Shown here: piece after piece, positions 37,818-50,042 of the stretch | Position numbering within the stretch: the stretch's first letter is position 1 | Layout of the letters: each line of letters opens with the position of its first letter | Assembly: GCA_003999685.1 (NCBI GenBank) | Contig: CP021224.1 | Coordinates: forward strand, 1,426,001-1,490,000 | Length of the DNA stretch: 64,000 nt | Reading direction: 5' to 3' | Source of the DNA: Taiwanofungus camphoratus | Taxonomy: Eukaryota > Basidiomycota > Agaricomycetes > Polyporales > Taiwanofungaceae | Position numbers and translations under genes: made by a program | The notes under the pieces: model-generated | Told to the model about the DNA's origin: nothing | Seen by the model: the letters and a program-made list of their open reading frames with translations, nothing else | The model's database searches: none

Positions 37818-38196
37818 GTTCAAGACAAGGATCCTTCATGAAGTATTTAAATTTCTGTTGCAGGAAGTCGCAAACTCGACTATTACGTTGATAGAACAAT
37901 TGACATGCTATACAGAATAACTTACGTCTAGGATACACTTTCTTTCTAGTCCATCATGTGCCAGCCATACTATTCACCCCACCATTCAATGACGGTCGGG
38001 CTCTCCAGACCGACACCTCAGTAGAGTTGAGGAGGGAAAAGCACTAGCCCGTGCTCAGCGCTTCAGAAAACTGTGTGCGGGAAAATTGTTTGTCAACAAT
38101 CACATTACATAGATCTTGCAATACTGCCATGAATCGGCGTGAAAGATTCCAATACAAAGATGCCCACCTGTTCTGCCAATTGGGGCATATCGCAGT
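37818..38196. other. intergenic stretch, no gene seen
   Basis: About 380 bp between the miniature element and the end of HSK3. It should hold the HSK3 3' untranslated region. Nothing else is visible. Confidence 0.4.
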
Positions 38197-38529
38197 CTAC
38201 GCAGTTGCATCCTCAGCTTCTGGATCGGGATTGAGTTCCGACGCGACAGTCATGAACCTGCATGTTTCCCGTCAGCATCGGGTCACCTCTTGTGTGTCAG
38301 GAGAAGTAGCCCATCGGAAGTAAAACTATGATTAGCAGTATCGTGAGACGAACACTTACTGCGCGGCGTGAGAGGCAGCCAACGTGCGCATCGCGTCTAA
38401 GTTGACTTTGAGCAGCTCGCACAGGTCAGCTGTATGGCCCACTGCGTGTGATAACCTGGCCAAGCTGTGTGATAATTGCATATAATGTCTGTCCTTGGCC
38501 TGCGTAGCGTTTGTAGGTTGGGATTGCAT
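38197..38529 (-). CDS. HSK3: DASH/Dam1 complex subunit Hsk3
   Basis: Very small subunit of the DASH (Dam1) ring that couples kinetochores to spindle microtubules in fungi. Exon 1 starts MQSQPTNATQAKDRHY (38529) and carries the family core MQLSHSLARLSHAVGHTADL and MRTLAASHAAQ. A single intron (from about 38359) joins it to FMTVASELNPDPE, where FM followed by an acidic end is also family-typical, with the stop at 38197. Total 76 residues, as expected. The frame also allows an upstream start (MLRRSPWADF, 38592), but the shorter start fits the family length. It is divergent from SUR2, 190-230 bp away. Its size and its intron make it easy to miss in automatic annotation. Confidence 0.85.
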
Positions 38530-38759
38530 GGTGAGCGGCGGTGACAAGCATGCCTTAGGCAAGAAATCCGCCCATGGAGATCTGCGCAGCACGTGATATA
38601 TTCGAGTCCTACTTACAACACCAAACGGAAAATTGTCGTTCTCATCGCGGCTATTCTAGTTTCCTCCCTCAGCTGGCTAAGGCATTGCAGCCCAGTCATT
38701 GAGACGCTAGCACATAAATTATGGGCATTTACAGCGTGCTTCTAACTAAGACTTCCGCC
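38530..38759. promoter_or_regulatory. HSK3/SUR2 divergent promoter
   Basis: This spacer of about 230 bp (190 bp if SUR2 starts at 38721) must serve two genes read away from each other. No distinct binding motif is recognised. Confidence 0.4.
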
Positions 38760-39853
38760 ATGAACTACACGGCCCCGTCTTTCAGCCCTAGCGCATCCCA
38801 ACTACATTACCTTTCGACGACTCACCCCTTCTATTACAGTCCGCGTCCTCATCTCGTCTCCTGGTTCCCAGACCAGTACCTCGCGCTTGCCGCTCCCGTC
38901 GCTGCCTACTGGATCTCATCATTCTTCTTCCACTGCCTCGACATTTCAGGCTGGAAGTGGCTTGACAAATACCGCATCCATGAATCCGAGGAGGTTACCA
39001 AGCGCAATCTCGTCACACGCATGCAGGTGGTGCGCGCCGTACTGCTGCAACAAGTTGTGCAGACCATCATCGGTTTGTTTTGGATGGAGGACACTGTATC
39101 TGGTGCCGGCGTCGATCATGTTGGTGCAATGCTCCGTATGGCCCCGACCTTTACCAGCGCGCTGCTGGTGCTAGGCGATAAGGAGGGTGGGCGTATGATG
39201 GAGACTAATGGTGCTGTGCTGTTGTATACCCTCTACTGGTGGGCAATACCCATTGCCAAGTTCGTCCTTGGCATGTACGTATCCTTATGTTCCATTTTAC
39301 CGGGCAGTCGCACTCACCATCGATCGATGCATTAGGTTCATTATCGACAGTTGGCAATATTTCCTGCACCGTAGTATGCACATGAACACTTATCTCTACA
39401 AGAAGTTCCATTCCGTGCATCACCGGCTATACGTCCCGTACGCTTTTGGAGCCCTATACAACCACCCTCTTGAAGGGCTACTTCTCGATACCTTGAGTGC
39501 AGGCATCGCGGAAGCAATTGCAGGGATGACCACGCGCGAGGCGATGCTCCTGTTTTCTATATCGACATTGAAGACCGTGGACGACCACTGTGGATACAAC
39601 CTCCCCTGGGACCCGCTGCAGTTCATGAGCGGTAACAACGCCGACTACCACGACATTCATCACCAGGTGTGTGAATTGTATGCAGACTGTCACCTTCAAG
39701 GAGGTGCTTATGATCCCTTGTCTTCAGGTGATTGGGATCAAATCGAATTTCGCACAACCATTCTTCATTCATTGGGACGTCCTCCTGCGTACACGGATGA
39801 CTCGACGAGACATTGAGGAACGTCGCAAGAAGCAGCAGCAGAAAACACAGTAG
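38760..39853 (+). CDS. SUR2: sphinganine C4-hydroxylase (Sur2-like)
   Basis: ER di-iron enzyme of the fatty acid hydroxylase/sterol desaturase superfamily that makes phytosphingosine from dihydrosphingosine. The three histidine boxes are present: HRSMH (about 39369), HSVHH (about 39414) and HDIHH (about 39651), with the wider text LYKKFHSVHHRLYVPYAFGA typical of Sur2. Hydrophobic spans lie at YLALAAPVAAYWISSFFFH, LYWWAIPIAKFVLGM and around AIAGMTTREAMLLFS. Two introns are seen, at 39275-39333 (ending CATTAG) and about 39667-39727, after which VIGIKSNFAQPFFIHWDVLL completes the domain. A basic tail, RRDIEERRKKQQQKTQ, may help ER retention. The start at MNYTAPSFSPS (38760) is preferred; MGIYSVLL at 38721 is in frame and possible. 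About 330 residues. Confidence 0.92.
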
Positions 39854-40105
39854 TGTATATTATGCTCAGGCACTATTTTCGAGGGTTTGCTTTGGATTTT
39901 ATTAATGTTAATGCACTTGTATTGTAGGATAGCCTATAGCTAATCACCCCTCATGCAACAGGATACTCGGAACTTACTGCTTATACTTGCATGTCAATAT
40001 TTGCGTGCCAGAGCACCTTGAAAAAGACTGACAGTATAGATGATGTGTAAGACTTTTAGACAGGCAAAGACCGCAATATGACACGAATGATGATATTTTC
40101 TGAGA
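39854..40105. terminator. convergent 3' ends of SUR2 and MAK16
   Basis: This 252-bp AT-rich spacer lies between two genes read towards each other and should hold both polyadenylation regions. TATTTTCGAGGG and TTTTATTAATG text near 39880-39905 is AT-rich, but no exact signal can be fixed. Confidence 0.35.
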
Positions 40106-41434
40106 CTACCAGCTCGCAAGTACCTCCTTTGTGAGAGGTATGCTCTCCATCTCGTGCTCGTATTCTACCTCGACTCTCGGTCCACCTGCCAGTAGAAATC
40201 AACAATGTACAATAAAACGCGGAATAGGTTAAGGAGATGAAGAGACTTACGTCGCGCCTTCTTCTCCGGTTTCTTCCTGGGTGGTTTTTGTGGTGGAGCC
40301 TTCCGCTTTCCCAGCGTCATAATTCCCGCTCTATCTTCCTCTCGGTCCTCATCATCTTCTTCGCCTTCACTCTCGTCACTCTCGGATCCCTCTTCATCGA
40401 GGTCGTCCAGGTCGCTCAGCCCATCCTCCTCGCCACTGAGGTCACTCACAAACTCTCGCTCGCCCCAACCGTCTTCCTCTTCGAGCTCTTCCTCTTCCTC
40501 ATCAGTCTCATCGTCCACCATATCCAGCTCCAAGCTTGCTTTCTCCTTCTCCTTCCCCTTCTCCTTGTCGAGCACGGCGCGCCAGACCTCCTCGTTCACA
40601 TTCAGTGGTGCGTCACCATAAGCTTTACTCTTGAGTCGTTCAATGAGTTCCGCCTCGATGGCCCGCTCTAGACGAGCAGCAGAGAGCGCTTTGCGCTCGC
40701 GCACGGCTTCTCGCCGATCTAGTTTCTTCTTTATACCTATTAGTTTTGGTCTGTAGTGATATTGAGAAATTTTAATCGCGGGTCAAGATACGACAAGTGA
40801 AAGAAACGTACTGCTGGCGCAGGCGCAGACGGCGCATCTTGATCAAGTACTGCGTGATCTTTGTCACACGCTGCTTGCATTTGTGGATCGTGAAGTTGGG
40901 CCAGTGTATGAGTTCGGCATCAATCTGCACATTAAGTAAGTGGATGCAGAAGTATATGCGTGAATGAAAGTCGCAGGCAATGATGAGTAGCTTTCATGAA
41001 AAAGTGATAAAGAACACTCGCCTGCTCGAGGGCTTTTGTATAATTACTAGAGAGCTTAATGCGCTCCCACATGTGCGCTGGCGAATGTGCGCGCTCAATA
41101 GTTTTCACGTAAAGGTATAGCACGCCTGCAAAATGTATTTCGCATGAGTATAGTGTATGTAGAACAGTGCTGGACTATTTGGGAGAGAAACAGCATGAAC
41201 ATACCCTCTTTTTCCCTCACGGTTGCGTATCTCGAGTTTGCTAATGGGCAACTCTGCCTGTTGCAAAACCCTGTGACATTGTATTCATTTCGACAGAAGT
41301 TTTGTGTTGCCGTTCTATGCTCAACATACTTTAGTACTCAGTTCACAAGCGCTGCTCTACGAAAGTACTGACTTGACTTTATAAGAGCAAAATTGGGTTG
41401 TAATGACCGACCAAATAACGTCGTCACTCTGCAT
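40106..41434 (-). CDS. MAK16: Mak16 ribosome biogenesis factor
   Basis: Nucleolar protein needed to assemble the large (60S) ribosomal subunit. The start [20 protein letters not shown] (41434) is followed by [20 protein letters not shown] (about 41230-41300), the conserved cysteine stretch of the family. Next come [20 protein letters not shown], then [20 protein letters not shown] (about 40870-40920) and [20 protein letters not shown] (about 40640-40700). The second half is highly acidic ([20 protein letters not shown] and runs of D/E to about 40330), then Lys-rich, as in all Mak16 proteins. The last exon ends [12 protein letters not shown], stop at 40106. At least six introns, about 350 residues. 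Identification is secure. Confidence 0.95.
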
Positions 41435-41709
41435 TGTGTCAATACGGCGGAATGTTAAGAGGAGAAAAGTGAGGCAGCGGACATAGAGTCACTGAACCCC
41501 GCAGAATGCATGAAAATCTGGTATTGCTCGTTCTGATTGGCTGGTCCAAATAAGGTATGTCATTTCCACGCTTTACAATCTCGTCTCACGTGCCGCAATA
41601 CGCTACGTCTCGCCATCTAAGGGCTCATTCCTTCAACGTTCCGAGCCTCGTGTCTACTGAAGTAACAAATAACTCCCACTTACCACTTTCTCTTCCTACA
41701 CCGATTCCC
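41435..41709. promoter_or_regulatory. MAK16/FMP32 divergent promoter
   Basis: This spacer holds both promoters. If the plus-strand gene begins at the upstream ATG (41557), only about 120 bp would separate the two coding regions. A CCAAT-box-like ATTGGCTGG lies at about 41536. Confidence 0.4.
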
Positions 41710-42612
41710 ATGTTTCGCTCTTCTGCATATCGACTCACAGTTCCTTCACCAAGTCCCTCACAGTCCTTGATCAGGCGCAGAGCGCCCCAATCTCTTCCTC
41801 CACCCACAATATCTCGTCCCTTGGAGTTTAGGCTAGCCCGTGCCTTCCAAGCTACACGCCGATGCTCGGACTTCCACTTTGACACCCATCACTTCGTGCA
41901 GCGGCTGGAGCGCGAAGGCCTCAATCGCGCGCAGGCAGAGGGCATCATGTCCGCGATGGCGGAGGTCATCGACGAGAGCATACGGAATATGACCAGCAAT
42001 ATGGTGACCAAGGCAGACCAAGAGAAGGCACGCATAACATCTCACCCGACCCGTTTGCTTCCGTTTCTCCTTGATGGCACTCCGTTCTCTTTTCCCACTG
42101 TCTGACTATTATCGAATGCAGCATCACTACACGCAGCAAGTTGACTTCGCACAACTCAAGTCCGAGTTGCAGCTTATGGAGAAGAACGAGCTCGCAATGG
42201 TCAAGGCAGAAAACGACCGCCTGATGACGGATATCGAGAAGCTGAAGCAGCGTCTACGCGAGGAGATCACGCGTACGCAGGCGGGCGTACGACTCGATTT
42301 AAACCTTGAGAAAGGTCGCTTGCGGGAGGAGAGCAGCAAGCAGGAGCTCAAAATCAAGGAGGTCGATACACGGATAGAGCAGGAGATCTCTTCACTTAGG
42401 ACGGCGATACAGGCGTCGAAAGTAGGCGTATGTCACAAGGCGTATACTCAGAGCTGACCGTACTTGTCCTTCAGGCAACAACACTGCAGTACCTTGTTGG
42501 TTTTGGTAAGCGATCGAGTTTTGTCATGCTCTTGTGGCAAAATCTCAAGGCCTCCTCAATAGTCACCGGATGCTCAGCGCTGCTGATGGCGTATCTGCGC
42601 TTCCGTGTCTAG
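41710..42612 (+). CDS. FMP32: mitochondrial coiled-coil protein, Fmp32/MCUR1 (DUF1640) family
   Basis: Inner-membrane coiled-coil protein of the family containing yeast Fmp32 (linked to cytochrome c oxidase) and animal MCUR1/CCDC90. A basic N-terminus, MFRSSAYRLTVPSPSPSQSL followed by IRRRAPQS, looks like a mitochondrial leader. The conserved core starts FDTHHFVQRLEREGLNRAQA (about 41880) and GIMSAMAEVIDESIRNMTSN. An intron (about 42027-42119) joins it to a long coiled coil, HYTQQVDFAQLKSELQLMEK through EVDTRIEQEISSLRTAIQAS. Then TTLQYLVGF and, after an intron (about 42506-42561), the C-terminal membrane span ALLMAYLRFRV, stop at 42610-42612. The start could instead be 41557 (MSFPRFTISSH). 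About 235-290 residues. Confidence 0.85.
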
Positions 42613-42854
42613 TCTTGAATTGCCTTCTTTTCAACGTTCATTTTAGATTACTCCGTTGCATAGTGTCTGAGGACCATCTTTTCGGGGTCACATTGATACC
42701 ACCATATACAGGATAATTGGTAAGAAGCACATTATCCATTGATTATTGTAAGGCTCACTGGATTTCTGCAGAAATCTAATGTATTTTGTAGTCTATGTAT
42801 TGTATGATCGAAGGTGTTGACGTCGATCTATAGACATCTATCAACGTGGAAAAG
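42613..42854. terminator. convergent 3' ends of FMP32 and GUK1
   Basis: This 242-bp AT-rich spacer lies between two convergent genes. It includes ATGTATTTTGTAGTCTATG-like text (about 42779-42797) suited to 3' end formation. No exact site can be fixed. Confidence 0.35.
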
Positions 42855-43589
42855 TCAATCATCTAGGGGCGGGAGTAAATCGCTGGTGATTTCCTCCCCG
42901 AGCGCAACACGCCTAAACAGCTCGTACGCCCTGTCGATATCATCGTTGACGATCACACAGTCGTGTACGCCTTCCTTAGCATAGTCTATCTCCCTAAGTG
43001 CCATCGCGAGACGCTTGGCAACGGATGTCTCTGTCTCCGTGCCTCGCTTGCGAAGACGCTCACGCAGGATAGTTAATGATGGTGGTGATATGAAGAGGTA
43101 GACTGGATTTAGGTCGGTCGCCTTTATTTGGCGGACTCCCTAGAGTACGATACACCGATTTCGACATCCGAAAACAGAGACTCGAGAACGCGGCGGGCGG
43201 ACACACCTGCGCCTCGATATCCAGCAAACATCGTCGTCCTGTCTGGGACACCTCCCGCACTGTCATGAAACTTGTCCCGTAAAAATTGCCCGAGAACTCT
43301 GCATGCTCAATGAATGCACCCTCATCAAGCAGTTTCCTGAACTGCTCGCGTGTAACGAAATGGTACTGCTTGCCATCAGTCTCCCCTGGCCGAGGCGGTC
43401 TTGTGGTGTCTGCCAAAATACAGCATTCAATGAAGCCACCACCGTTGCCGTCGGAAAATGCTCACGGGAAACGCTAAAGCCGAAATGGTCTGGATAGTCT
43501 GCAAACAGACGTTGCAAAAGGGTGCTCTTGCCCACCCCTGAGGGCCCTGAGATGACAAGAGGATGGAGCATATGTAACAGGGGTGACAT
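42855..43589 (-). CDS. GUK1: guanylate kinase
   Basis: Phosphorylates GMP to GDP with ATP, in the cytosol. The P-loop [15 protein letters not shown] lies at about 43500-43550. The GMP-binding part, [20 protein letters not shown] with [10 protein letters not shown], is at about 43260-43410; LLDIEAQ leads over an intron to [20 protein letters not shown], the lid and C-terminal half. The end [13 protein letters not shown] stops at 42855. Usual length, about 195-200 residues, with three introns. The start may be 43589 ([10 protein letters not shown]) or 43571 ([10 protein letters not shown]); the shorter one better fits the family. It is divergent from the STK32-like kinase. Confidence 0.95.
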
Positions 43590-43966
43590 TGAGGAAACAG
43601 CGGACAGGTTGCGGGACCAAAAATGTCTGAAGTATGGAACTCAGCGGGAAACTAAAAAATGATCGCTAAATAAGGATTACCATGGGCTTTCAAGCCCAAA
43701 AATAGCACATCGGGTGACCGGGTTCCTTTGGGAAAGAATTACATAATATTTGGTGAATAACCGGCGTTTATTTTGTGACAAGCGCATGTCTCACTCGCTA
43801 GTCGATCGGCCGTCGCAGTGTCGCTTTCCTCCCACACCAACCTGCCTTGGCCCCCTTGCCCACAAGTGACCTCTACAGTCCTGGCTTCGTTCGCCCCTTC
43901 CCACTCTACCCTCTTTTAATTTTTGTTCCTTCCCCATAGGCTCCCTCATCCGGCTTCGCGACTGAC
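43590..43966. promoter_or_regulatory. GUK1/STK32-like divergent promoter
   Basis: This 377-bp region lies between two genes read apart. The part before the kinase start (about 43800-43950) is strongly pyrimidine-rich (CCTTGGCCCCCTTGCCC, CCCTTCCCACTCTACCC), a common leader feature in basidiomycetes. Confidence 0.4.
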
Positions 43967-45818
<1,852 letters not shown>

Positions 45819-46535
45819 CGTGTGTATGGGCACGCGTGGTACTAGGCCTACAGCTAGCATGCGTGCCCGTGGATCAGGGTGGTCCGTTCTGTGCAGCGGT
45901 CACCACCGTCTAGAGAGCGTCGACAGTCTAGCAAAGCAGGCCTGCCGAAATGTTACGTCTAGTCGCGGGCTGTCGGTCGGTCAAGCGCCTCATCTAATAT
46001 CCTCACGACCATATACTTTGCATTCCTTGTCACTAGCTGTCGCTCCATGTCTTTGCATGCCTCTTTACGTCCCACGATTACCCTGCCTTATGCCCCCTTC
46101 ACGTTGTCTGCCACTGCCGTTCGGTCATCGTCCTCCTGCCGTTCTTACATCTTACTATTCACGCAGTTCCCCTTGACGATTCAGATTTCATGGTCGGCTC
46201 GTGCTGATCTGCACATTAGCTGTTCACTAGATCGCTCGCGTTACCTCGTTACCCTCTTCGCATGTCTCGTGGGCTTCTCCATCCTGTTCTCCCCTTTATC
46301 ACTGATCGGCCAGGGACTAGTTAGTTACATCATTCTATTCCTTCATCTACGTTGGGTGTCCCTGTTTCTGCTATCTCGTGCCCTTGATTTATGTTATACA
46401 GCCCCATATAGCTCGCTCCTTAGTAGTTAATAGTTTGACCTGTGGATAGGTTGGGGATGTGTAGCCCTGATACAATGGCCATGCGTTCATGCAGGTACTT
46501 CCTCGTGTCCGATTCGCCCACTTCGATGGATGCCT
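45819..46535. other. convergent spacer, no gene seen
   Basis: About 720 bp between two convergent genes. Open frames at 45796-46176 and 46047-46430 overlap each other and lack motifs; they look like pyrimidine-rich 3' untranslated sequence of the kinase gene. Confidence 0.45.
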
Positions 46536-48130
46536 TCATTCTTCTTTCTTCCGAAGGGAGCTAGACAATTGCTGAGCATCGGAGGGCTTATTTGAGCCGG
46601 AACTGACCAGCGTGTACAGCAGCGACCCGAGAAACACCATCCCTGCACCAATACCGAGCTGAGTGTTCCAACCATTTCCAAACCACCACACGCTGAAGCA
46701 CAGGCTGATCGCCTTGCGGGTGGTCAGCACAATGTTTGTCGATACTGATGAGACGCGCTGAAGGTAAGTGCAGAAATCAATGGTCAGGAACGGGTTCGTC
46801 AAAAGAGATAGACGCCAGTTGATCTTTATCTCTGGATGGACAACGTTAAAATGAAACGACGTACCGAAGTCAATTGATTAACGCCAGATACACATATTAG
46901 CTGTGTGATCAGGTTGGCCAAAAGGACAATGTATGGAATGATAGGCGATGCGAAAAGCGGCACGGAGTTATTCACAGACACAGGCGACGGCGTAGCTTCT
47001 GTGGACAGGCTCCGAAAACCATGCTTGATCTCAGGAGTGAGAAATAAAAATATTGGCAGAGATAAGAAATGCTTGAAGCACGATCAGTGAATAGTTCTGA
47101 GCACATAGCAAGGCTGGAGGTTACCGTGTAGAACACGCCCTCCTTCCAGCAAGGGCCATATCTGCTGTAAGTACGCTCCTGCAACATACCGAGAGCCCCG
47201 GTAAGAAGGAGTGAAAAAGTGAGCATGAGCACTCCCAGAGAATACTCGCTCAGCGCAGTAACATCGGTAGCGGTGGCGGAGGCTGACGTAGATGTCGCTG
47301 ATGGACGAGACAGTGTAGCGATGATAACGCCGACAGATACCACAGCTACAGAGCACTACACGAGATATAATGGAAGAGTAAAAAAATTAAGTCGGATGTG
47401 AGATAGGAACAGCCTTACAATTTGAAGTAGAGTATAACGTTTGTGGAGAAAAAGATGCCCAAATACCATCGAAACAGCCAAGCCTAGTGTAACACAAAGA
47501 AGTCGAAGTATGCATAATTTCAACGAGTGGAGGCGCACACACCAGCCGAGCGAAAGACGATCTGAACCGTGAGCGGGACGTGGAACGCAAAAGCCCAATT
47601 ATTAAGGAGAGTGCCGAACGTAAGGACAAGTACTTGTACCGCCCACTGGCGTAACGGAACACTCCTCTGCTTGAGACGTGGGTAGAATGTCTGAGGAGCC
47701 CACTCCAGGAAGGAGGGCAATGAGTGCAGAGTGATGAAACACATCTGGGAGAATGTAAGGGCGGTCCCTTTCGATATCGCATCGGCTATCTGCTGTAATG
47801 ACTACGATGACCAGGAGCATACCCAAATGGGAGTCCATCTTGAGAATGCGCTCGTATGACCATACGTTCCTGCCCCGGCAAGTCAGTGGCCACTTCGAAG
47901 ACTTGGGAGAACAGTACAAACGTGCAACACCCTCCGAAGACCAAACTCAGGATAAAGGAGTAGTCTAACAAGGAGCGTGCGACGGCTTTTGAGACGGCAA
48001 TGTTGGTTTTGGTTCCCTCAGCCTTTGGTGCATGGCTGTCTGTGACGAATGCATTAGAGCAACTAAAGTTGATCACTTGGCTCTGGCTCCGCGTAGCCTT
48101 TGATTTTATTTCCTTTGCATTGGACTTCAT
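46536..48130 (-). CDS. YEA4: Golgi/ER UDP-GlcNAc transporter (Yea4/SLC35B4-like)
   Basis: Nucleotide-sugar antiporter of the UAA family, by homology carrying UDP-N-acetylglucosamine into the ER or Golgi lumen for chitin and glycan synthesis. The signature LDYSFILSLVFGGCCT (about 47920-47975) is joined over an intron to NVWSYERILKMDSHLG, then KGTALTFSQMCFITLHS (about 47700-47760). Further spans are QVLVLTFGTLLNNWAFAF, VSVGVIIATLSRPSA, LGVLMLTFSLLLTGALGMLQ ERTYSRYG, YIVLLANLITQLICVSG and GAGMVFLGSLLYTLVSSG. The tail SSLRKKEE, with lysines near the end (stop 46536), resembles an ER-retrieval signal. The N-terminal 45 residues before the first span are hydrophilic and not conserved, so the start (48130, MKSNAKEI) is a guess; 48184 is also possible. 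At least seven introns. Confidence 0.88.
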
Positions 48131-48612
48131 TCGTACGCAAGAAAGACAAAATGATAAGGCAGTGGAAAGGATGATAGTATGCACTTGCGGTAGACAGGAT
48201 CAGATGGTTGCACAAACAGCTGAAAGCGCGCAACCCAAGCTCGATCACGATGTATTATTAGTTTCTACAGACTATTTGCTCGCTTTCATGTGATAAAGAC
48301 GTTGGTCAAGTTGTATGCCGCATCGAGTCGCTTGATTCCCAAGTATACAATAGTTGACCGGAGTCTGCGCTACGTGTATATAAAGGTGAGAATGCATACT
48401 TCCCCGGCTGCCAATGAATGTAGCAACTCATTGATTCCCGGCCCTCAGAGTAATACTTCTCGAGTCTGGCGCCGCCAATATTAATCCATTTCCTCATCTA
48501 TGCCACCAATACCAACAATTATCAGGAAGACTAGTGAGATGTAAAATTCCGGAGAGGTATAAGAAAACAGCCCCATATGTCTGCCCAACACACACCGAAG
48601 ATACTTGTACAA
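48131..48612. promoter_or_regulatory. YEA4 upstream / SDS3 downstream spacer
   Basis: About 480 bp between two minus-strand genes, holding the transporter promoter and the 3' region of the Sds3-like gene. Text GTGTATATAAAGG near 48375 contains TATATAAA, but it points to the plus strand as written, so its role is unclear. Confidence 0.35.
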
Positions 48613-49788
48613 CTAACCTTTGCCAACGAGTGAAGTCGCTGCCACCCGCCTTCTCTTGTTCCCCCTTCTGATTTCTATGAGATCGTGCTCAATCTCTTGC
48701 TCCTTGCAGCTGGATATAAACACTAGGCTCTTCCCCAGGCCCCCTACGGCCTGTGTCTCCCTCCCTCCCCCCTTTGCTCGTCGTCTGCTGTTACTGCCGG
48801 CCCCACCCCCGCCATTGTAGCCATAATTGGATGTGTGAGTTAGGTGCGTGGAAGTGAGTGGGAGAGGGAAGGGCGAAGGGAGTTCGTCGACAGAGAGCGA
48901 GTGAGGATTGGGTAACGGGCCAGATGTGACGGGCCCTGAGGTAATGGACGTCATGACTCTGTTCGTCGGTGCATTTGCTGAGAGAGGAGTTGGCGGCGGC
49001 GACGTGCCACCTAGTTTATTGCGCAACTTGCGGGTGTTGTGCGTGCGAGACTGAGAATCCAATCCTGCATCTGATTATATGGGAATGACACTATAAGCCA
49101 AAAGATTCTTCAGGCTGAGAAACGTGCACACTCGCCTATAACAGTTCCCTCTCCGTCTTTCTCTTCCCGCGCTCTCCTTCTCCGCTCCTCGATCCCTTCT
49201 AGTAGCCGTTCCCTGATTCTGTCCCTACCTCGCTTCCACTCTTCTTCGACTTTCTCACGTTCTTCGTCGTATGCTATCTGTACGCATTCTAGATCGAGTT
49301 TCTCCTGCAGCGCCAAAGAGGCAAGGAGCGCAGAACGCTCCAGTGAGATAGAGTATAGGCGGAGATTGTAGGCAGGCAGCGTTTCCGGGCGTGTTGAAAG
49401 CTGTATTGATGTACTGTGTAAATCTGATATGATTTCTGTGTAATGCCTTCCAACGCTGCAGGGTTGCCACTCATAATTGGTTACGCTCCCGTCATGAGGA
49501 ATGTATACGCACTCGTCGCGCCTTTCGATCATCTCTTTTCCAAGCTTCCCAACAACTTCTCGTTTTCTCTTGTCCTTCTTGGGTTCGTCGATTGATGCAC
49601 CTGTACTTACCGGCTTCAGAATCACAAAAGGGTCATAATTTGAGTACATTCATACCAGGTGTTCGAGAACTGGGGCCTGCAGCAGGATGAAATAGCGTGG
49701 CAATATCAACCATCTCTGTAATGTTTGCTGTCCGTGCCTTGTGTGCAGGTGCATAGGGAAATGTAAAAACACCAGGCTGAGGTGGCAT
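48613..49788 (-). CDS. SDS3: Sds3-like subunit of the Rpd3L/Sin3 histone deacetylase complex
   Basis: Scaffold subunit that holds the class I deacetylase in Sin3/Rpd3 large complexes. Exon 1 is MPPQPGVFTFPYAPAHKART to SSRTPG (49788-49655). The second exon carries KRKREVVGKLGKEMIERRDE and the family core: ERSALLASLALQEKLDLECV, AYDEEREKVEEEWKRGRDRI and RERLLEGIEERRRRAREE, a long helix for dimerisation. A GC-AG intron (49071-49135) joins GTVI to DAGLDSQSRTHNTRKLRNKL, and the Ser/Pro-rich stretch that follows ends with HDLIEIRRGNKRRR and VGKG, stop at 48613. A possible donor at the very end means a further short exon cannot be excluded. About 370 residues. The family call is good, though the fungal Sds3 and Dep1 groups are hard to tell apart by eye. 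Confidence 0.8.
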
Positions 49789-50042
49789 GCTGCAGCGTAT
49801 TGCCTCTCTGGTTCTATATTGCGGGGTTCCAAAGGTACAGAGTTAACAAAGATACGACTGAGAGATATCGCTCGATGGAACAAGGAGCTTGCACTCACTT
49901 GCGAGGGGTATTGAAGAGACAATACAGTATATGCAACGCTCGTGGGGCAGTCCACTATTGCGATCAATTGTCACGTGATAGCAATTCGATTCGCCTCAAC
50001 CTAAGCGCTCAGACACTGTCACAGTGTCTCGAACTCGACTGA
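49789..50042. promoter_or_regulatory. SDS3 promoter, left border of kinase array
   Basis: This 254-bp segment is the last unique sequence before the FunK1 array. It holds the presumed Sds3 promoter. Homology to the sister kinase copy begins abruptly at about 50043. Confidence 0.4.
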
